The notes below the pieces were generated by a model, which did not search any database, was not told where the DNA came from, and saw only the letters and a program-made list of their open reading frames with translations. A stretch of DNA of 64,000 nucleotides from Phallusia fumigata (lineage: Eukaryota; Chordata; Ascidiacea; Phlebobranchia; Ascidiidae). The translations under genes were made by a program, and so were the position numbers. Shown one piece after another: positions 61,501-64,000 of this stretch (positions within the stretch are counted from its first letter, which is position 1; the number at the start of each line of letters is the position of its first letter). The DNA lies in contig QXVZ01023849.1 in the NCBI GenBank assembly GCA_008931825.1, positions 59,656 through 123,655 of the forward strand, given 5' to 3'.

Positions 61501-63736
61501 TGGAACTACAAAATACAAAGGGATGGTTACTCACAAGCCAATACAATACTAAACAACTATTGATTCTGAAGTTTGTTCAAATCTGCCAACAACACAGAAG
61601 TAACAATACCATAACAAATATGTGCAGTAATTGCATGTATTTTGTGTGGGATTGCATCTTTAAGCAGAATATATTGTAAATATATTAAAAAATTGGACAA
61701 ATTTAACATACAAATTGATGACGATATGTGTTTGTCCTTTTACCTTTATCACAAGTATGGCAAAGTAGAGCAGAAACCATTACTGCAATTGACTCAGATT
61801 CTAATGAAAAGGTTGCCATCAATGCATGCTGCATGTGCTGCAATCAAAATGAATTGTTGTTAAAGAGGTGTTCACCATATTACCATTGTCAATATTTACT
61901 TGGACAATAAGGCTAATATTGTCAACAACCAATGAGGACCCTCCTATATATGTATGTTTTGAAAACTTTTGGATTAGTATGTCTTAACTAAAGGGCAAGC
62001 AAACACAAAACATGATGATTTGGGTTAAAAAGGTAAAAAATAGGTGAAATTAACCAAAAGTCACAGAATACTTTTAATACTTTGCATTGTGTCAACTAAC
62101 AAAATGGGAAATTTCTAGGTGACTTACTGGAATAAACATGCCTGTTTTTTAATTTTTAGTTTTGCAGACCAGCAGGTAAATTAATAAGTCAACTGGGGTC
62201 AAAAACTACAGTGCACAATTTCAGATATCTGTCACATGTGCAAATTTGAAGAAATTTTACTGACATTTTCTTGACCAAATGGTGGAAACAACTGGTGTAA
62301 GATGAAAAAAGAAATAAAAAGGTGAAAACAATTTTTCCCAAAATATATATTCACCACTTCATTTTACAATGGGTCGTATAGTAGGGTTACCCCCAGGAGT
62401 TTTTCAAGATATCCCCGCAAAATCATATTTGTTTACCTACTTTAGGGGGTTATCAGGGTTGTATCTAAAGGCAGGACTCACCCCCCATTACCCATTCTAC
62501 CACCAGTAAAAGTTTTATCCACATCCAAAAATATTGCATGTTCCTTCTGGTCATAGACACATTGTGACATGATAAACTCCCAATATTTATGCCTAATGCT
62601 TTTGGTTTCCCTTCCTCCGTGGAGTTGACAATTGGCATGTGCATTGCATGTTATCAATAAAATTTCCACTTGAATTTCAATGCTATTAACAAATTGTGCA
62701 TATAATCCACACTTAACTATCATTAGTGGTGCACACACGGACAGAAAACGTTTTACATTTTGAGAGGTACATTTGTCACAGTCATTGCTTGCCATAAAAA
62801 CATGTCTGTCTGGTTAATAAATTGTGTTTAAAATCCACACCAAACTAACATTTGTGGAGCACACAAATGTCTGTAAATGGTTTAAATTTTTGGGCTGGTG
62901 GGGTAACTGCTGTGTCTATTAAGTCAAACAAAATTCATGACACACAATCCGACCATATCTTTAAGTTTTATCCCAATCAGTTAAACATTTCCCAATTGCA
63001 GAAGAAACGAAAATAAAGAGTGAAAGCAAAATATGTCGCCAGGGAAGGGTACCCATAACTACTGTTTGTGGTGTGCATGAATGGGGGCCAGCTGGATAAC
63101 CACTATGGGTCACATGAAACGGATGGCACATCTTCAAGACCATACCTACTTGAAACAATTTTGCTAAAATAACCATTTCACTCTAAAAGCGCATAGACAA
63201 ACTTGCAGGCGAGAAAAAAAAAGAGTATAAACAACATGCGTCCCTTTTAGTACTTACTAGTTTATTTTCCATTTTCAGAAAATCAGAAATGTGTTGTCGT
63301 CCATTTTTACCTGAAAAAGTTGGCACTTACACTTGTTCGTAGCATTTTGTAGTGTAAGTACGTTGGGTAACATCACAATCAAACAACATGGTTTATATTC
63401 ATAAAAATGCAATGCAAAAGTTCTAGAAAATCAATGCCACAGTACATGCTCTTGAAACTAGATAAACAACAAAGGAAATAGGGGGAATGCAAATGTGTAT
63501 GCCTTAAAAAAGTAGACTAACAAATACCAGAACACCAACATTCTCCCATGAACTAGTATAAAACAGAAAAGTGAAAAAAATGTGTTAATTTTGGCTTTAC
63601 CTATTCTTTTTTGAAACTGTTGCAATGCAGAATTGTTTTCATTCCCAAGGATTTGGGGACTCATTTGTTTGGATGACCCTATTAGTTCTTTTAAAGGTTT
63701 CTTTTCACTTGAAGCCTGATGTGGGGCTTGAAATGC
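55566..63736 (-). CDS. RNF31: HOIP orthologue, RBR E3 ligase for linear ubiquitin (C-terminal 510 residues; 5' part beyond window)
   Basis: Catalytic subunit of LUBAC, making Met1-linked ubiquitin chains in NF-kB and cell-death signalling. Exons (- strand, 5' to 3'): 63601-63736, 63258-63310, 61744-61837, 61366-61505, 60527-60712, 59018-59116, 58797-58865, 57788-57929, 57466-57584, 56170-56337, 55895-56002, 55566-55784. They join in frame to 1,533 nt ending in TGA. A Ser/Gln-rich linker leads to a UBA-like segment, RING1, IBR, RING2 and LDD. The C-terminal stretches [21 protein letters not shown] and [20 protein letters not shown] match human HOIP as I remember it far better than other RBR ligases, which lack the LDD. 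PUB and NZF domains should be upstream of 64000. Confidence 0.95.
56371..56600 (-). repeat. Family A repeat copy in a HOIP intron
   Basis: Plus strand ACTAGAGTGGTGGCGTTCTC through ACGTTTTGGGGGCTTGTGGG to GTGTCCCCTTCATGAAA. The - strand end of the element is 33 nt before the acceptor of exon 56170-56337. Confidence 0.8.
56740..57080 (-). repeat. Family B internal units
   Basis: Repeated ATCAAAATTTCG..CAGTTTGGACATTGTTTA and GGTAACTGCTAG-type blocks in reverse complement. Sense with HOIP. Confidence 0.65.
57788..59116 (-). other. RNF31: HOIP IBR domain
   Basis: Exon 59018-59116 gives [20 protein letters not shown] and RWCSF. Exon 58797-58865 gives [23 protein letters not shown]. Exon 57788-57929 gives [20 protein letters not shown] and [12 protein letters not shown]. 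All IBR cysteines can be placed. WKRMNDP is a HOIP signature. Confidence 0.9.
58000..58773 (-). repeat. Family B repeat, 23 nt after a HOIP donor
   Basis: Internal units (AATTTGACCCATTTTAGGGG, GGTAACTGCTGGGCTATGGG) and ACCAGCTGAAGTTTTATCCA, ending TTACAAAAAGAGACCCATGA. On the - strand it starts just after the donor of exon 58797-58865. Confidence 0.8.
59205..59400 (-). repeat. Family A tail copy
   Basis: Plus strand ATGTGGCGTTCTTCACAATG, AATACAATGGATACACAATC and ACATATGGGCTTCTGCACAC are the reverse-complemented tail. Confidence 0.65.
59555..59973 (+). repeat. Repeat F copy 2, with an open + strand frame
   Basis: 59555-59800 matches repeat F at 45770-46090. The 95-codon frame at 59689-59973 ([20 protein letters not shown]...) is open here but broken in the other copy. 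It may descend from a transposon or captured gene; I recognise no family. Confidence 0.45.
60455..60512 (-). repeat. Terminal hairpin end of a repeat, 16 nt after a HOIP donor
   Basis: Plus strand AGAGTGAACAATATGTGTCC, then CCTTATAAGAAGTGGAACCATAA. Only the start region remains, placed directly after the donor of exon 60527-60712 on the - strand. Confidence 0.7.
60527..61505 (-). other. RNF31: HOIP RING1
   Basis: Across the exon join: [13 protein letters not shown] then [39 protein letters not shown]. Cysteines fit the C-x2-C ... C-x(n)-C-x2-C-x2-C ... C-x2-C pattern of the E2-recruiting RING. The third-to-fourth Cys spacing is longer (C-x4-C) than the C-x-C I recall for human. Confidence 0.88.
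61050..61205 (-). repeat. tRNA-derived SINE with recognisable promoter boxes
   Basis: On the - strand: GTTGTTAGTGCTATTGCCTT (box A-like), GTGCGCACAAGGTTTTGGCC, TCTAATCC (degenerate box B), then the body CTTAAGCAAGAAACATTAGC ... TTGACCCAAATTGAAG shared with the other SINE fragments. Sense with HOIP. Confidence 0.6.
62000..63058 (-). repeat. Family A then family B copies in tandem
   Basis: 62000-62340 has the reverse-complemented CAACTAACAAAATGGGAAAT, AACTGGGGTCAAAAACT and TTCTTGACCAAATGGTGG blocks (A). From ~62380 come GGGGGTTATCAGGGTTGTAT and TACCACCAGTAAAAGTTTTA, ending GCCAGGGAAGGGTACCCATA (B). A ~70-bp segment is duplicated at 62690-62760 and 62820-62885. Confidence 0.7.
63060..63250 (-). 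repeat. Family B fragment 8-10 nt after a HOIP donor
   Basis: Plus strand GGCCAGCTGGATAACCACTA, GACAAACTTGCAGGCGAG, then AAACAACATGCGTCCCTTTT. On the - strand the donor of exon 63258-63310 (CTA/gtaagta) is followed almost at once by this element. Confidence 0.7.
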
Positions 63737-63837
63737 CTGTAAAGAACAAAACAGTAATTTCAGGTTAGAAATAAGGAAAAGGTAAACAAAATCTATCAGA
63801 TTTTCAAGGTTTGGGTCATAGCAATTGCTTCATGATC

Positions 63838-64000
63838 ACTAGAGAGGTGGCGTTCTCCATATTTTCGTTCCACATACACTACCACCCCAAATTGATGTTT
63901 TCCACATGTACGATTTCCTTCATTATGTTGGATATATATTCAATGTCTACATAACATTGGGTCCCAAATTCCCTTGGCATTTTATAACATGATTGTTTTT
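63838..64000 (-). repeat. Family A repeat running off the window
   Basis: Plus strand ACTAGAGAGGTGGCGTTCTC, ACCACCCCAAATTGATGTTT and ACATTGGGTCCCAAATTCCC. It is the reverse complement of the 17650-17818 end with few differences, so a young copy. Confidence 0.88.

Larger units (their letters stand above)
61366..63736 (-). other. RNF31: HOIP linker and UBA-like segment
   Basis: The first two exons encode a polar linker (for example [16 protein letters not shown]). Exons 61744-61837 and 61366-61505 give [19 protein letters not shown], then [26 protein letters not shown]. The last part has the shape of UBA helices 2-3. In HOIP this domain binds HOIL-1L and SHARPIN. Sequence similarity is weak; placement directly before RING1 is the main support. 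Confidence 0.65.

Noticed and set aside
62478-62795. 105-codon - strand frame in the HOIP region, with [12 protein letters not shown]
   Set aside because: Its C-terminal part is repeat B and the Cys-rich part lies in a locally duplicated non-coding segment; HOIP exons join in phase without it.
1-64000. CRISPR arrays, bacterial operons, tRNA or rRNA genes
   Set aside because: Intron/exon structure and gene content are animal; no regular spacer arrays or complete tRNA cloverleaf seen, only a degenerate tRNA-derived SINE near 61.1 kb.

Overview
This window is animal genomic DNA from an AT-rich, intron-rich, compact genome. I think it is a tunicate of the Ciona type, from the short phase-conserved exons, high divergence from vertebrate orthologues, dense short non-autonomous repeats and an apparent mosaic CpG landscape. 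The species is inference, because no marker gene fixes it. Three conserved genes can be built exon by exon with matching splice phases, plus one unrecognised four-exon gene.

Left, + strand, before 63 to 22935: the C-terminal ~1,565 residues of a polycystin-1 (PKD1) orthologue. In order they are the end of the GAIN domain with its GPS site, TM1, PLAT, the remaining membrane segments with the extracellular polycystin (TOP) domain, the pore segments, and a Ser-rich coiled-coil tail. I modelled 32 exons, and the gene starts upstream of the window. A poly(A) signal lies at 23100.

Middle, 23.1-37.8 kb: mostly intergenic and visibly richer in CpG. It holds split copies of two dispersed repeat families, a TIR element, a 52-bp tandem repeat, a ~1.3-kb imperfect inverted repeat, a small unrecognised + strand gene (29951-33200), and an L1-like LINE fossil interrupted by a repeat.

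Right centre, - strand, 49858 to 37875: an atlastin orthologue, the ER-fusion dynamin-like GTPase, in 11 exons. The last short C-terminal exon is unresolved. Between it and the next gene (49.9-55.5 kb) are a decayed hAT (ZBED5-like) transposase fragment and tandemly built repeats.

Right, - strand, beyond 64000 to 55566: the C-terminal 510 residues of an RNF31/HOIP orthologue, the linear-ubiquitin (LUBAC) E3. A UBA-like segment, RING1, IBR, RING2 with its catalytic Cys, and the LDD are all intact.

The three genes belong to unrelated pathways (cilium or membrane mechanosensing, ER shaping, ubiquitin/NF-kB signalling), and I see no operon logic linking them.

Most intronic DNA consists of two repeat families. 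Family A is about 1-1.5 kb when complete; the best copy is 16826-17818. Family B is about 0.7-1 kb with internal ~130-bp tandem units; good copies are 10838-11566 and 52836-53815. Both begin with a GGGTCCCC/GGGGACCC hairpin and end in a ...CCAC..TCTAGT tail. Within genes nearly all copies lie in the sense orientation of the host gene, and several start 6-27 nt downstream of a 5' splice site. This introner-like pattern is the most interesting signal in the window.
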